64,000 nt of DNA, from contig CM048840.1 of assembly GCA_026545765.1 (NCBI GenBank), positions 84,720,877-84,784,876 of the forward strand. Reading direction: 5' to 3'. Numbering within the stretch: position 1 is the first letter of the stretch; each line of letters begins with the position of its first letter. The stretch comes from Plantago major. Its lineage: Eukaryota > Streptophyta > Magnoliopsida > Lamiales > Plantaginaceae. Shown piece after piece: positions 47,301-59,794 of this stretch. A program made the position numbers and the translations under genes. The notes beneath the pieces were generated by a model. That model had not been told where the DNA came from, did not search any database, and saw nothing but the letters and a program-made list of their open reading frames with translations.

Positions 47301-48767
47301 ATTCGACTATCCTACGCATCTCATTAAAATGCGCACCTACAACACTAACCTCCCTTTATTAGCTAAATGAACAAATTGGTACTACTAGTAAAATTTGTCG
47401 CCATAATGTGCTAGCAAGTACTACCTGATAAGCATGTTTTAAAAGCTCCTCCGAGTAAGCGGAGTCGTAGCGATGGAAGACAATCGACGCGGCTGCCATT
47501 GCAGCTGCAGTTTCTCCGGCAAGGTCAGAACCCGGGTGGCTCGGGTCAATTTTGTAAGCAGTCCTAGAAGTGGTCATGTCCTCGGGTCTTTGCCAACAGT
47601 AGTGGTCTGTGTTACCATCTCCCACCTAATTGTCAACATCGATTTGTTATTTTTATAACTAATCTTTAATCAAAGGGACGTAATAAGCCAATAACTACCA
47701 TTTAATTAACCTTCCATTGGATTTTAAACAAACTTAGAATTATAATACTCCATTTATTGTGTACAGCTTCCACCAAATAATACATTGAAAAGGACAATAA
47801 CTGTAATGGCCCCTTGTAATTAATTCGATATTATAATGCACTAAGGGTCAATTTCTAACTATTTAGACATAGTAATAAAGTGCTCCACTTCACAATTTAT
47901 ATTCACAATGGACAAATGAACTTAGCAGTATATGGTTTTCCTTTTTGCCATAGCATAAACTTTATTACCGTATTAGTCAAAAAAAAAAAAAAAAAAAAAA
48001 AAAGTAGTGAAGAGAGTAATAAAATCAGTGTTAAATATGCAAGTATACCATATGACATCGCAAGTAACACGTCGATGTCACATTGTAGTATGAGTTACTA
48101 TTCTATGCTATAAGATGTTGTTTATGATGGCGATCTAACATAACACCAAGAACGGTACAATGTGCATAGCAACTACACAGCACAACAACATGATTTAGCA
48201 TATTATATGAAACGAAAACGTAAAATTGTAATTCGAAGTAAAAGAAGGGTATGTAATTATACCTCTCCATAGAGAACATTAGGTTCAGGGTGAGCTTTGA
48301 TGAGATAATCAGTACCCCACTTAACAGCATCAAGAGCATGTCTAAGTTCACCACTAGAGCTCATTTGAGTCCCATACTCAATAATACTCCAAGACATCAT
48401 AGTAACAGTAAAAGCCATTGGCAGACCAAATTTCACATTATCACCTGCATCATAGTATCCTCCAACCAGATCCACCTATTTTCCAAATATTACAGTCAGC
48501 CCCATTAAAATACATTTCCTTCACATAAAACTCCAAAATTGTATTGTAGTAACAAAACAAAATAGCATACATACATACCCCATTAATTTTGCCATCAGCA
48601 AGGCCAGAATTACCCCTCCATTGTACTCTCTGGGTACTTGGCAAGTAACCAGATCTCTGAGCTTCAAAGAACAGAATGCTCTTGCTCAGAGCTTGGCCAT
48701 AATCATGAGCACCCATTGTTAGAGGAAGGAAAAAACCAAGAACTAGAAACAACATACACTTGTTCAT
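44350..48767 (-). CDS. GH9 class C endo-beta-1,4-glucanase with CBM49
   Basis: Minus-strand exons: 48767-48579, 48475-48263, 47625-47425, 46328-46239, 46118-45954, 45716-45432, 45327-44979, 44876-44754, 44648-44350. They give 637 aa, all in frame. Residues 1-20 are a signal peptide ([20 protein letters not shown]), so the enzyme is secreted to the cell wall. The GH9 domain spans about 21-490: [18 protein letters not shown] with catalytic-base aspartates D72/D75, the HRAS block (H408, H409, R410), and the second signature F-x-D...Y-x3-E with D460 and catalytic acid E469. A Pro-rich linker has an 8-residue repeat TPVANPVK (three units, exon 8). The C-terminal ~100 residues (about 540-637) match CBM49, a cellulose-binding module found in plant class C enzymes. 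The expected role is hydrolysis of amorphous cellulose during wall remodelling. Confidence 0.95.
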
Positions 48768-48997
48768 TGTGTTTTATTCTGTTTTTTTAATGGTCTTTCA
48801 ACCCAAAATGCTGAAAAGATAAGTGGGTTGCAGGGAAATTAAGGAAATGTGTGGTGTAAAGATCTGTTCTGAGCTCTGTGTTTGTGTGTACTAACTGTTT
48901 GATGAAATGCCTGTGAAGGATTTTGGTTTTTGTAAGCTGAGAAACTCACAGAGAGCTTAGTAGGTGGTTTGGAGTAAAAGTGGAGAAGTGAAGGCAG

Positions 48998-49003
48998 TAT
49001 ATA
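48998..49003 (-). promoter_or_regulatory. Putative TATA box of the GH9 gene
   Basis: TATATA on the minus strand, 231 bp upstream of the ATG. It would give a 5' UTR of about 200 bp. Confidence 0.45.
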
Positions 49004-49054
49004 TTGAAGTAAGGTGCAAAGGGGTGACGCAAAAATAAAAAGCCAAAATTAATA

Positions 49055-49308
49055 CACCGCCCGTCCACGCATAACTTTATACATATATTTATCATTTAAA
49101 AGTTTACCTAACTTTATACATTACTTAAAGAATAAATTTACTCAACGCCCAATAAATAATAAACAAACTCAATTTTACACACAAATTATCATATTGTCAC
49201 TAAAATTACATTTTTACTTACATTTTTGATATATTATTGTTATTTTAACTTTTCGCATACAACTATATGTTAACTTTTAATGTATGATGTTTTTCGGGAT
49301 GGAGAGAG
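49055..49308. mobile_element. Degenerate Stowaway-like MITE in the GH9 promoter
   Basis: CACCGCCCGTCCACGCATAAC after TA (49053-49054), CGGGATGGAGAGAG before TA (49309-49310). Inner sequences are loosely complementary. Confidence 0.55.
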
Positions 49309-49998
49309 TAATGAATTAATTTTGTTTGTGATTGATAAAATGCATGTAGGTTTAGTAATTAATGGTATGTGTTGTATATCATTATTAATGGTTGATATTC
49401 TTTAATACTAGTAGGAAGATGAAATTATGGGGAGAGCCATGTGCATATGTTTCATTTGGAGGTTTTTGGAATTTTGTTCCATTTGTAAACACAGTGAGGT
49501 GGCGATTTGTCAAGAACAGACATTTTCTTGGTTGATGCAGAGCAATTTTTTAACTAATAGATTAATGAAAGATTATATATAATTATTAGTTTAATAAACG
49601 GTGGTTAATCACCGATTTTTTTTGTTTAAGTATAATTGTTGGGGCTAAAATGAGACGGCTTTATTGCAAGGTTAACAGAATAGTTTAGTTGGTTTTGGGG
49701 AGTTACCAAAGTGGCAGTGGTCAAAAAGTTTTATTAGGACTCAGTTTATGTCTGCACGGGTTTGTTTGTTTGGCCAAGGAACAACGTTATTGAATGCCAT
49801 CCTCCTTTGGCAGCTCACCTTTTGCTACTTCTATCTGTCTTTCAATTAAAACATGTCCACATTTTATTTCTTCCATTTTTAAATAATTACCAAAACACCC
49901 CAAAAAAATAACTTATTACCATCGATGTTTTCCATTTATCGTATGAGATACGTCATTTTTTTCTCAAGTTGGTAAAACTAAAAATATTACCACTTGTT
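49309..49998. other. Spacer upstream of GH9
   Basis: AT-rich DNA with no supported gene. Confidence 0.4.
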
Positions 49999-50115
49999 TG
50001 ACTTCACACATAAATTGATTTTTCTCAATTCCGATTCGGTTTTTGTCAACAGAAACTCAACCGTGACACAACAAATCAATCGGAATTAAGAAAACTCAAT
50101 TCAAGTGTGAAGTCA
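49999..50115. repeat. Foldback repeat, about 38-bp arms
   Basis: 49999-50036 (tgacttcacac...caattccgatt) and 50078-50115 (aatcggaatt...gtgtgaagtca) are inverted copies with a few mismatches. A related fragment is seen at 14308-14345 in the OXA1 upstream region. Confidence 0.8.
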
Positions 50116-50117
50116 GG

Positions 50118-50520
50118 TGGAGATGGAATTCTATGAACCAGATAGTTACGACCAAGCTATCAGTTGTTCTGTGAAAGGCAGGTGGAGAATTGCTATTCAA
50201 CATGAGTTGTTATATTTGAAGAAGAATAACACCATGGAGATTGTGACTAGACCTATTAGTCAGATGCACGTGGATATTTAAGAAGAAATTAGGAACTAAG
50301 ACTGTGAGAATATAAGATATAGGGCAAAGCTAGTTGCCTCACTCAAAATGGGGGATAGATTACAATGAGATTTTTATCTCATGTGGTGAAACATAGTTCT
50401 ATCAGCATCTTATTGGCCATGGTATGTCGGGTTGGTCTATTTTTATATTAGATGGATGTCACTACAACTTTTCTACACAGTAGATTGGATGAACAAATGT
50501 ACCCGAAGGACTTAATGTGG
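50118..50520 (+). pseudogene. Ty1/copia reverse transcriptase remnant
   Basis: Conceptual translation in shifting frames gives EPDSYDQAISC...KGRWRIAI, then pieces like GKASC and LYFYI/MDVTTTFLHSRLDEQMYP. This follows the copia RT order (EP-x-SY, W-x-AI, KA-LV, MDVKTAFLHG). It has stops and frameshifts throughout and no visible LTR. Confidence 0.8.
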
Positions 50521-52549
50521 TTGATACTCAAAAAATTACCATCGGAGTTTTCTATGTTCATCATATATATGAGATATATAAAAAGTAGGAGGGAGTAGTT
50601 AATTAGTTATTCAGCATAATTCATACATTTTTAGAAAAGGAACCATTCATCAAGAGACAGAAAATCCGTTGCAATTCTAAACTTTCACAACCATTCAACA
50701 CTCACTGCAGCGAGTAACCCAGCTCGCCGCAATGAGCGCTTTGTCTTGAGAACCAATTACATTGTGGGGTTGGCCATGGGGAGCTCTTTATCCCATGAGC
50801 TTCGATGTGCTACGACAAACATTTGCCTCCATTATTTTTCAAGAATATTTCAGCTTAATACTCATGGAACATAGTTCACTGGAACCTACATCACTGCAAT
50901 TTAAATCGTCCGTTCATATTTATGTCTCAATCAACACACCACGTGCATAAGGCACCCTTTCACAATAATCGAATTTTAGCAAACAACGCGCTAGTTGCGT
51001 TCCTTTTACAAATGAAATACATGTACACACAAAGTTTGTTCCCGACAATACATGTGGACCTACCACAAGGAACAAGTAAACTGCACATAATGTGAAACTC
51101 AACCTCATAATTGATAAAGTAGTATACATTACATATTTACTTCTAATATTTGAATATGTGAATAGAATATAATATTAGTTATTTATCTTTATTAATCACA
51201 TGTCTACTACTATATACTGTAAAATTATTTTGTAAAGAATTGGATTATAATGCACATGGTGATTATAATGCATGGAAGTAGTATTTGGTAAGGAAGGTTC
51301 GTCTATGCAGGGTGTTTTAGCTAGGTAGGAAATGGGATGGATCTAGTCGAAGATCGCAAGTCACAAAATCTGCAAATTGACATACATTTTCAGTTAGGAT
51401 TGCATGAATTGGGCACAAGGACACAAAATCGTTGAACTATCTTTGTGGGGTCAAACATGATAATATTCCACATGGAGGGAAAACAACTTTGATTTAAGTA
51501 TTTAACCATTGTAAAAGAAATACTTAGAAACAAAAGGTGCCATTACTGATCACTACTGCTAATTAGGAATCACTAATGACTGTTGTTAGTTTCTTTTCAC
51601 TTTTACAGCCTTTAAGGTTGGGACATTTCTTGATAACATAACTCACTTGACCACACCAAACTATTTTTTTACAAATAAATTAATATTATCATCAATTCAG
51701 GTAAATTTTTGTCTCATGGGTGTGTTCATTCAGCGGTCTCCCCTAATGACCCCTAAGCTCATTAGGCGGGTAAGATTATTGAGGTTGAAAATTACGCTTT
51801 TAACCTGGCATAACTTAACTTCACTTGACCATTTCACAAATAAATATATATTATGGATACTATCATCTTGAATTTGAGTAAATCCGTATTTGATAGGTGT
51901 GCGCCGTTGTCAACGATGTTAAGGGTAAAATTGTTAAGCTAGTTAATAAGAGGCTAAAATTGTTGAGCCAATAAGAGGGTAAAGGCCGTTAGGTTTGAAA
52001 ATCACACATTTAGCCTGACCACACAATCATTCTCACCGGGGATTGAGATTGTTTGAATGAAATTGTAAAAAGGTGCCTTATTTGAAGATGCATTCTATAA
52101 AGCTCTAGGGAGCTTCGTTGATGTGTGTTGTTTGTAAGATGTGCTCGTTTAAAAGATATTATCAGACTGTTTGGTATGTCATGCCACTTAACATCCGTTA
52201 AAATTGAGTTGTACTGTAAATTTTATTTGACATGAAACTAAACAACTATGTTAAGTCACTATTCCACTTACATAAAATCGTGTTACTATTCATCTGTTAA
52301 AGGTCTGTTAAAGTTCGGACTTTTAAAATCGTATGTCAAACATCCTATATAAAATTGTGGTGTTAGATATTTTGTATGGCTCTTGATGTGCGGTGGTGAT
52401 TTTTGCTAGGATGGAAGTACTATATGTGATATCATAATTGATTGGAAAGATGAAATTTTAGTAATTTGTTTAGACATTTTTTTAAAAAGAGAATATTAAA
52501 AAGAGATGATTGATGATTCATTATTTTAATGATTCATATTGTCTTTTCT
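50521..52549. other. Intergenic AT-rich DNA
   Basis: No supported gene. 50700-50750 holds ctgcagcgag / agctcgccgc motifs similar to those in the Athila-like LTR at 56018. The region also contains the diverged tandem duplication listed separately. Confidence 0.4.
51636..52020. repeat. Diverged tandem duplication, unit about 175-190 bp
   Basis: Shared order of blocks: cataactcacttgacca / cataacttaacttcacttgacc, acaaataaat..., gtgtgttc / gtgtgcgc, ggttgaaaattacgcttttaacctgg / ggtttgaaaatcacacatttagcctg. Identity is low, so it is old. Confidence 0.5.
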
Positions 52550-52900
52550 ACCGTGTTTTGTGAATTCTTTAGCCCTTTTAGTATTTATTTTAGTGCCTTT
52601 TTATGCGTTTGTGTGTTGTAGGATTTTGTGTAAAATGCTTGATTTTGGGCTTTTTGATGTAAATGCAACTCGATCGAGATTTGGACGAGTTTCGTAAAAG
52701 TTAGGCATGCACTAAACGAGCATTTGAAGGATCCAAAGCTTCAACGGGGGTTTAGAGTGGCAAATCCAGGATGATAGGAAGTTAGAACAATAAAAAAGGA
52801 GTGAAAACTTGAAAACGGGAGTGGATTCGGAGTTCGAACTCTTTGGTCCTTGTCTTTCAGATACTGAGGCTTTCACAGTGTCTAACTCTTTGGTCCTTGT
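52550..52900 (+). repeat. Possible Athila-type LTR fragment
   Basis: tagtatttattttagtgcc, tttatgcg and gtgtgttgtagg follow the same order as the minus-strand text of the LTR at 57180-57240. No second boundary or PBS could be set. Confidence 0.4.
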
Positions 52901-53611
52901 CTTTTAAAGTTATAAGAGATTAGTACAGTGAGAAGGTTTTCTACTAAGCTAGAAAGAAATGTGATGTAGCAATTGTTCAAGTTCCTTCTTCCTTGCTCAG
53001 TAGATTTCCAAAACCTACAAGGGGATAAGGGTGTTAGGACTTGTGGAAAGCTTGAGACTACTTTCGTAAGAAATTCAAGTTCTTATGTATTCAAGTAAAG
53101 CTCCAGTTCTCAAGTTCCTTTTTGAGTGTTTGGATTTTTCAAGTTCCTCTAAGTTGTTGAATTCCTTTAGGTTTTTCCTTGATGGGTTTAGGGTTTCTTA
53201 CCCGCCACTCAAAAACGAAGTCCTCCCTTTTAGTGAAAAACAGTTTCGTTAAATAATATGTCCGTTGAAGCATATGTCATCTTTGGAGCGTATGAGAGGA
53301 TACGTGTTGTCTCAGTTTGTCTTCTTCTGCCAGTTCCGCAGTAGAGCTTATTTTGCAAGTGTACTGTTGTACTTGTCTGACATTGCATTAACTCCTAGTC
53401 TCCCATGTCTAACGGATAGTCCACTAATTGATTTTGAGGACTAAGTGAATATCTACTATTACGAGCAAGATACCTACCCGCTCGAGTTTTAAGTTAACCT
53501 ATACATCCTCGCAAGGTTTTCACTTTACATGTCTATCGTGTTGAGTGACATCTGTCATCTGGAGACTATCACCTTTGTCTAGCAAACTTGTGCAGTTTTA
53601 CTAACTCTTCT

Positions 53612-54216
53612 TCTTGTAGTCATCATGTTAGTGTTGGTCGCAAAGTCTAGGTCCTCCAAAAAGAAAATTACATCTTTGAAAACCTAACACATGTACAAGT
53701 TTGTCTAAACTAATTAGTCAGATGGGCTCCTCATTTACAGATTTCCTTCTGAAACCTATAAGGACTAAGAGTACTACTAGTCTGCTGATACTATATAGAC
53801 ATGTGAATTGTGCATAAAAAAACTAAACTATGATCTAACACCTACTATGTCTTTAAAATTTTCACTTATACTGGATGCTTGATGATGTCATGGCTTTCTG
53901 AGGATTGTTATCTTGACTCGGAAAACTTGTTTAGTTTTCACTAAGTCCTTTTTAGTAAACTTGTACAGTTTGACTTTGTCTTCAATGTCTTATACTTTTT
54001 TTGTTGATGTCTTGGTTTTCTTCAGAAAGATATAAAGTAAAATTACACTCAAAGAGCTAACATCATATACAAGTTAACTAATTTAAACATTTTCAGTAAG
54101 GTTCCTCTTTTACTATGTCCTTTATGAAACATATGGTCTGAGAGTACTACTTTCTTTACTAATCTAATAGACATGTCTCGTTGTTCATCATAATCTAAAG
54201 ATCTTAAACTAACAAT
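53612..54216. repeat. Degenerate tandem repeat, period about 370 bp
   Basis: Blocks such as gaaaattacatctttgaaaacctaac...acaagtttgtctaaacta recur about 370 bp later as taaaattacactcaaagagctaac...acaagttaactaattta. Agagtactact and aatagacatgt follow in both. The first block resembles the outer end of the copia LTR (3762-3800), so this may be old copia LTR sequence. Confidence 0.55.
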
Positions 54217-54528
54217 GTGTTTGCAAATACTTTTACTGGTAATTGTTGGCCAGCTTTTGTTAAAAATTGATTAAAGTAAATTTTAAGTAAAAGTCAGTAG
54301 AAAGTTGTAAAGTAGAAGATTTATTGTTTGAAAAATTAATTTAATTAGTTGATTTTAGTTGGAAAAAATCTACTACCTGCTTCAAGCAGTCAAAAGCAGT
54401 TATTGCGTTGCTTATCTGCTTTTGACGATTAGTTGTTTTCTTTAAGAGAAGTTGCAAAACAAATCACTAAAAAACTACTAGTTTTAGTTCAAAAGCACAA
54501 AAGCACTTTTTTATAAATTTGCAAACAC
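54217..54528. mobile_element. MITE with GTGTTTGCAAAT ends, 312 bp
   Basis: Perfect 12-bp inverted ends GTGTTTGCAAAT and ATTTGCAAACAC, with inner tttgctt/aaagcac-type text in inverted order. Flanks share actaa. Superfamily (hAT or Harbinger-like) is open. Confidence 0.65.
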
Positions 54529-54539
54529 ACACTAAACTT

Positions 54540-56017
54540 TAAAATCCCAGCCTTTCTATATCTGAAAATGTCCATACCTAGTATTCTTGTCGCTCCCAAA
54601 TCTTTCATTTCAAACCTTTCACCTCAACAATATTTCTTCACATGAGTAAGCTCTTCCTTACTGTAACTCGCAAGTAATATATATCTACGTATAGTCTTAG
54701 ATATGGAGATCTCCAGTTTTCTTCACGTATATACAACTGCAAAACATGGATTCTTCAAATCCAATTTCTTCCATATACTCACTAAACTTCTTGTATTATA
54801 GTCTTGGACTTCGTTTTAGTCCATAGAATGACTTTTTGAGTAAATACACTTTAGTTATATTCTTAGATGGAATTAACCCGGCCCTCTAGTTGACACATGT
54901 AAATGGTTTCTTCTAAGTCTCCATCTAAGAACGCAGTCTTGACATCTAGTTGTTGAAATTCCATGTCATACTGAGCTACTAAACCAAGTAACAATCATAT
55001 AGAGGTGTGTTGTACTACATGTGAGAATATGTCATTGTAGTCAACTACTTTATTCTGAGTAAATTCTCAGGCCACCAGCTTAGCTTTGTACCTTACTTGC
55101 TCAGTTGCAGTAACTTCTATCTTTCTCATAAATATCCATCTGCAACTGATCATTCTTTGATTTTGTGGTCTTGGATTTAAAATACATGTGACATTCTTCT
55201 CAAGAGATAGTATTTCTTCCTGCTTAGCTACCAACCATTGTTGTCTATGAGAACAATTACTTGCTTAAGTGAAATCTTGTGATTCTTGATATTCAATTTC
55301 TTGGCACATTGTTAAAGCACATGCCGGCATGCTACTGAAACTATATATATCAGGTGCTTTATGATCTCTTCTTTCTCTATCTCTCGTTAATTTAAAATTT
55401 CTTATTTCTTCAGTAACAACTTGTGCAATTATTCTTCTCCTATACTGTAAGGTCTAGGTATAATAGGTAATTGACATCTTACTGGTGTATGTTGTCTTGT
55501 AGCTGAACTCTGAGTCCTTGTAGCTGAATTCTAAGCTTCTTTTGGTTCTTCTTGTTCATTTTCAGCTACATCATGTTCACCATGAGCATCATGAATTGTG
55601 TCATTGTTTATAGTTCTGTTGAGATCAATTGTAAGCTCCACGTCAATTTCAGAACCACTAGACTTATGAGTATCAGTTACTAGTTGATGTTCATTCTTAT
55701 TGTAAGGGAATGTAGTTTCATCATATACTACATCTCTCCTCACTAAACCCTTATGCGTACTTGGTTCAAGGCACAATATCCAATGAAGATACATTTAAGT
55801 GCCCTGGGTTGCAGTTTGTTTGTCTTATTTAGCAAGATAATATGCTAAACAATCAAATACTTTCATGTCCGAGTAATCTTTCAACCCTCCATAACACATT
55901 TCAACTGGTGTTTTCATGGTGATAGTTGATGAAGGACATTTATTTTCCAGATAGCACACAATATACACCATTTCAGCCCAAACTGAATTAGGAACACCAA
56001 ACTGGAAAATAAGAATA
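54540..56017 (-). pseudogene. Ty1/copia pol remnant (integrase end to RT)
   Basis: On the minus strand, from 56017 down: FQFGVPNSVWAEMVYIVCYL and YSDMKVFDCLAYY (integrase C-terminal region), then an 87-codon open stretch (55794-55531) with CLEPSTHKGLVRRDVVYDE. RT motifs follow: RWIFMRKIE, RYKAKLVA, YNDIFSHVVQHTSI, QLDVKTAFLDGDLEE, LKKSFYGLKRSPR and FEMKDLGATRILGMDIF. It has many in-frame stops. It is cut at 56017 by the Athila-like element; the 5' remainder should lie beyond the window. Confidence 0.88.
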
Positions 56018-57298
56018 TGATGTGCTCAAATTACTACTTAGAAAACAAGTAGAAAGCAGTTGTTGTAAACAGACAATGCTAACCACAGAGTCGTTCGCTA
56101 AGGAATCAATTAGGCTACCACACGGTTTGAAAGCAAACAATTACTTGTGAAAACATTTTGGTTTGTTTGAATTTGATTACTTCTAACAACTAGAAAACAG
56201 AAACGCAGATAAGCGGTTTTAACAATGAGAGAAGAGAACACAACAGTTATGATCGAGTAATGCTAATTCGCTTTAGGGAAGTCGTTCATATTTGTCACAA
56301 GGTCGGTGTACATAAATCGATCAATTCAACCTCAACCAATCGTCATTTGAGTATTTTGAACTAGAGAAATCGTGGATCGTCAATCCACGATTCTTAACCT
56401 AAAATGATTTAGAAAATCTTAAACTAGCGAATTGGATTGATAGTTTTTACGAAGATTTTGAACTAGACGAACCTATATGAACGAATCCTAACCCTAGAAT
56501 CGAATATGCAAAACCGTCACATAACTACTGTGTTCGGAGTGATTAAGCTACTCATAGTAGAAGCAAAGATCAAAGAATCCAAGGTATTAGATATGATAAA
56601 CATAGGCATATTGATAATCGCACACAAGCTCATACAAATCGATAAACAATAGCAACACGAATCGAAAAGATAAACGATGGAGAAATATCAAATATTACCA
56701 GAAATTCGATATCAATTCTTCAACAATGATGAAAACCAAGCTCCAATTATGTCTCAATGTCAAAGTATCAATATGGAGCTTTTTTCTAAGAACTAGGTTA
56801 AAAGAAAGTATGAGAAAAAAAAATCCTAATTCCAAGCTAATAAGGAAAAACAAACAATCTGTTCTGCGCCTCTCGCCGCGGCGAGCCTTCTTAATCGAAA
56901 TATATATAACCCTCGCATAATCTCGCCGTAGTGGGCAAATTCGCCATGGCGACTTCAATCTTCAAAAAGGGCTTCATTTCAAAAATCTGGCCGCTGGGGC
57001 TGGGCATGAGCTCCCGATGGATTTATTGGGGCTCTCGTAAAATCTCACCGCAGCGAGCAAATTACTTCGCCGCGGCGAGCCTCTTTAGCAATTCAAATGC
57101 CAGCTTTGCAAAATCTCGCCGTGGCAAGCCTTGTTAACCTCAACTTCTCATCTTTGGCTCAAAACTATCAATTCCTGCAAAACAACACACAGACACCAAA
57201 GCATAAAAATGCACAAAAAAATACTAGAAAACTATAAACGAAGACTCACAAAGACCACTAAAAAGGACCAAATGAGACTCTAAATTATCGTCTCATCA
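56018..57298 (-). repeat. 3' LTR of the Athila-like element, 1281 bp
   Basis: Starts (minus) TGATGAGACG next to the purine tract and ends GAGCACATCA at 56018. Minus-strand TATA at 56901-56908. GC palindromes CTCGCCGCGGCGAG-type lie at 56872-56885 and 57067-57079, with variants near 56925 and 57115. Confidence 0.93.
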
Positions 57299-57310
57299 AA
57301 CTCCCCAAAC
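57299..57310 (-). other. Polypurine tract of the Athila-like element
   Basis: Minus strand GTTTGGGGAGTT directly before the 3' LTR start. It primes plus-strand DNA synthesis in such elements. Confidence 0.85.
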
Positions 57311-58614
57311 CGAACCTTTGCTCATCCTCGAGCAAACACATAACTAAAACAAACAAAGTAGACCCAAGATGACGACAAACAAGAAACACACAAACGAGTC
57401 AGACTTCCAAGTGACCGAATTCTACTATTGTAAGCATTAAGTTCACAAGATGCAAAGGGTTTGCACTCAACTAACCTTGACATAATAGTACACATAAAAT
57501 CCTGCAAGAAAGTTTCTCAAGTAAATAACACTTAAATCTAACTCTCCAGTCCCTCACAAGGAATCCTACATAACTCTCTGACACTCTGAAAGTGTCCAGT
57601 GGGGTTTAATCACTCAAGAAATGGCAAGAGAAAGGGAAGGTGACTTTCGTCACAAAGGTGCCAGAAGGGACTTTTTCTTCACGTGCAGCAGCTTGTCAGA
57701 ACCCAAACTTCCACATCACCACATTTTTGCATACAATGAATTACATGCTAATAAATTTGGCCATTGTGGACCCTTTTAGTCTCAAGTTTTTGGTAGTGTC
57801 TGTTTTACCGAAAGTCCGCACTTTTGTGCGTGTCAGTTTGGTATACGTGCCATCAACCCTCACAGACATATGGCTTTTTAAGACCACGCCGGTATATAGG
57901 TAGTATTTGAAACACGCCCAACACGACTACGGTGATGACGAGCACCACAGATACACTCCGAGACGAATCAACTAATCAGGGGGAAGTAACACATATTACA
58001 AGTATAAGTAAACATATCATCACAACATAATTCTTCTCCCCAAACCGATTCTTTGTAATGCACTAGCTTTGATAAAATAGACCATAAAGAGCATGCTGTT
58101 CGTCATACTTAACTTAACAGAGTACACATGAGCATGAAGAGGCGTAAACTAGGGAGTTTGCACTTCCCGAAAGAATCACACATGCGCCGGTACAATATTT
58201 TTTTATCGGCTTTAAAATTTTCTCACCGGTTTTTTGGACCAAAGTGTTAAACAGACTTGCTATTTACAAGAAAAACAACCTTACGAGATTTTAAATCCAC
58301 TAAGCTACCTTAGTTAAATATCATGCAAAACGTAAGCAGCTAGCAAATTTAACAATCACAATAGAAGTTTTCATCACTTGGAAGAACGACTCACGAAAGA
58401 CTCTGGAAGGGAGAAGAAGAAAAGAAAAAATGACCAAAACATACAGAAAGACGAAAGACTCTAGAGACTCAGTTAATAGAGAAAAATGCAGACAAGACAC
58501 TAGAGAGCACCTTCCCCCTCCCCAAACCTAAACTCAAGCATGTCCTCAAGCGTAGAGTGAAAAGGAAAAGAGAATGGGAGCTATAGTGACTTGCCTGCTG
58601 GTGTACCTTTATAG
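57311..58614. other. Noncoding stretch between integrase and 3' LTR
   Basis: Athila elements often carry an env-like or spacer region here. I find no long minus-strand frame and no repeats beyond short palindromes. Confidence 0.55.
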
Positions 58615-59787
58615 TCATGTACTAGACTCACCAAGAACAACCTCTTCATTCGGTCTCTCTTTAAATCCTTCCAGATATGGCTTAACCCATTGTCCATTGA
58701 CCTTGAAGGTGGATCCGTCACTTGTGTTCAAGAGTTCGACAGCACCATGTGGTGCCACTTGAACGATTTCGTACGGTCCATCCCATCGAGAGCGCAGCTT
58801 ACCTGGAAACAGTTTAAGGCGAGAGTTAAAGTGTAAAACTTTCATACCTGGGGTCAAATCCTTACGAATTATTCCCTTATCATGATACTCCTTAGGCTTG
58901 GCCTTATAGATCTTAGCATTCTCGAAAGCAGTGTTCCGGAGTTCTTCCAGTTCTGAGAGCTGCAGTATATGCTCTTTGCCAGCTGCATCCAAATCAAGGT
59001 TCAGGACCTTAATTGCCCATCCTGCCCTGTGCTCAAGCTCTACCGGTAGGTGGCAGGCTTTTCCATAGACTAGCCTGTAAGGTGTGGTGCCTATAATAGT
59101 TTTATAGCTTGTGCGGTATGCCCACAAGGTGTCGTTAAGCTTGTACGACCAGTCTTTCCGGTTGGGCTTCACCACCCTCTCAACTATACTCTTAATCTGC
59201 CGGTTACTAACCTCTACCTGGCCAGAAGTATGAGGGTGATATGCTACAACAACCCGATGATGCACTCCATACTTTGTTAACAAATTTGCAAAGAAGCGGT
59301 TGATGAAGTGGGAGCCACCATCACTGATTACTACCCTGGGGGTACCAAACCTGCAAAGAATATTCTTGGCAAGAAAAGAGACAACAACTTTGGAATCATT
59401 AGTCTTGGTTGGAATTGCTTCCACCCACTTAGTCACATAATCAACATCAACTAGGATATATTCAAAGCCATTACTCTTGGGGAAGGGTTCCATAAAGTCG
59501 ATGCCCCACACATAAAAAGGTTCAACAACAAGATTACTGGTGAGGGGCATCTCATTCCGCTTGCTTATATTGCCACTTCGCTGACAGGCATCACAGCTAA
59601 TACAGAATTTATGAGCATCTTTAAAAAGAGAGGGCCAGAAAAAACCTGATTGAAGAACCTTCAAGGCGGTTTTCTTCCCGCTATAGTGCCCACCGCACTG
59701 CATGGAGTGGCAGAATGCAAGTATGCTTCCAATTTCATCTTCCGGTACACAGCGCCGCATCACGCCATCATTGCCTAGCTTGAACAA
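58615..59787 (-). CDS. Ty3/gypsy integrase, open 390-codon frame (part of broken polyprotein)
   Basis: Complete integrase domains in one open frame. The zinc-binding H-H-C-C block is [16 protein letters not shown] through CISCDACQR. The DDE core has D in [11 protein letters not shown] in VISDGGSHF and E in [13 protein letters not shown] with normal spacing. A C-terminal domain includes [18 protein letters not shown]. It inserts element DNA into the genome when made as part of the polyprotein. The frame is separated by stops from RT upstream, so in this copy it could be translated only on its own. No chromodomain is seen, in line with Athila/Tat. Confidence 0.88.
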   Translation of the reverse strand: MFKLGNDGVMRRCVPEDEIGSILAFCHSMQCGGHYSGKKTALKVLQSGFFWPSLFKDAHKFCISCDACQRSGNISKRNEMPLTSNLVVEPFYVWGIDFMEPFPKSNGFEYILVDVDYVTKWVEAIPTKTNDSKVVVSFLAKNILCRFGTPRVVISDGGSHFINRFFANLLTKYGVHHRVVVAYHPHTSGQVEVSNRQIKSIVERVVKPNRKDWSYKLNDTLWAYRTSYKTIIGTTPYRLVYGKACHLPVELEHRAGWAIKVLNLDLDAAGKEHILQLSELEELRNTAFENAKIYKAKPKEYHDKGIIRKDLTPGMKVLHFNSRLKLFPGKLRSRWDGPYEIVQVAPHGAVELLNTSDGSTFKVNGQWVKPYLEGFKERPNEEVVLGESST

Positions 59788-59794
59788 GTATGGA

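Noticed and set aside
56695-57137. Frames on both strands inside the LTR
   Set aside because: They translate the LTR promoter region and GC palindromes; the same sequence is present in the other LTR.
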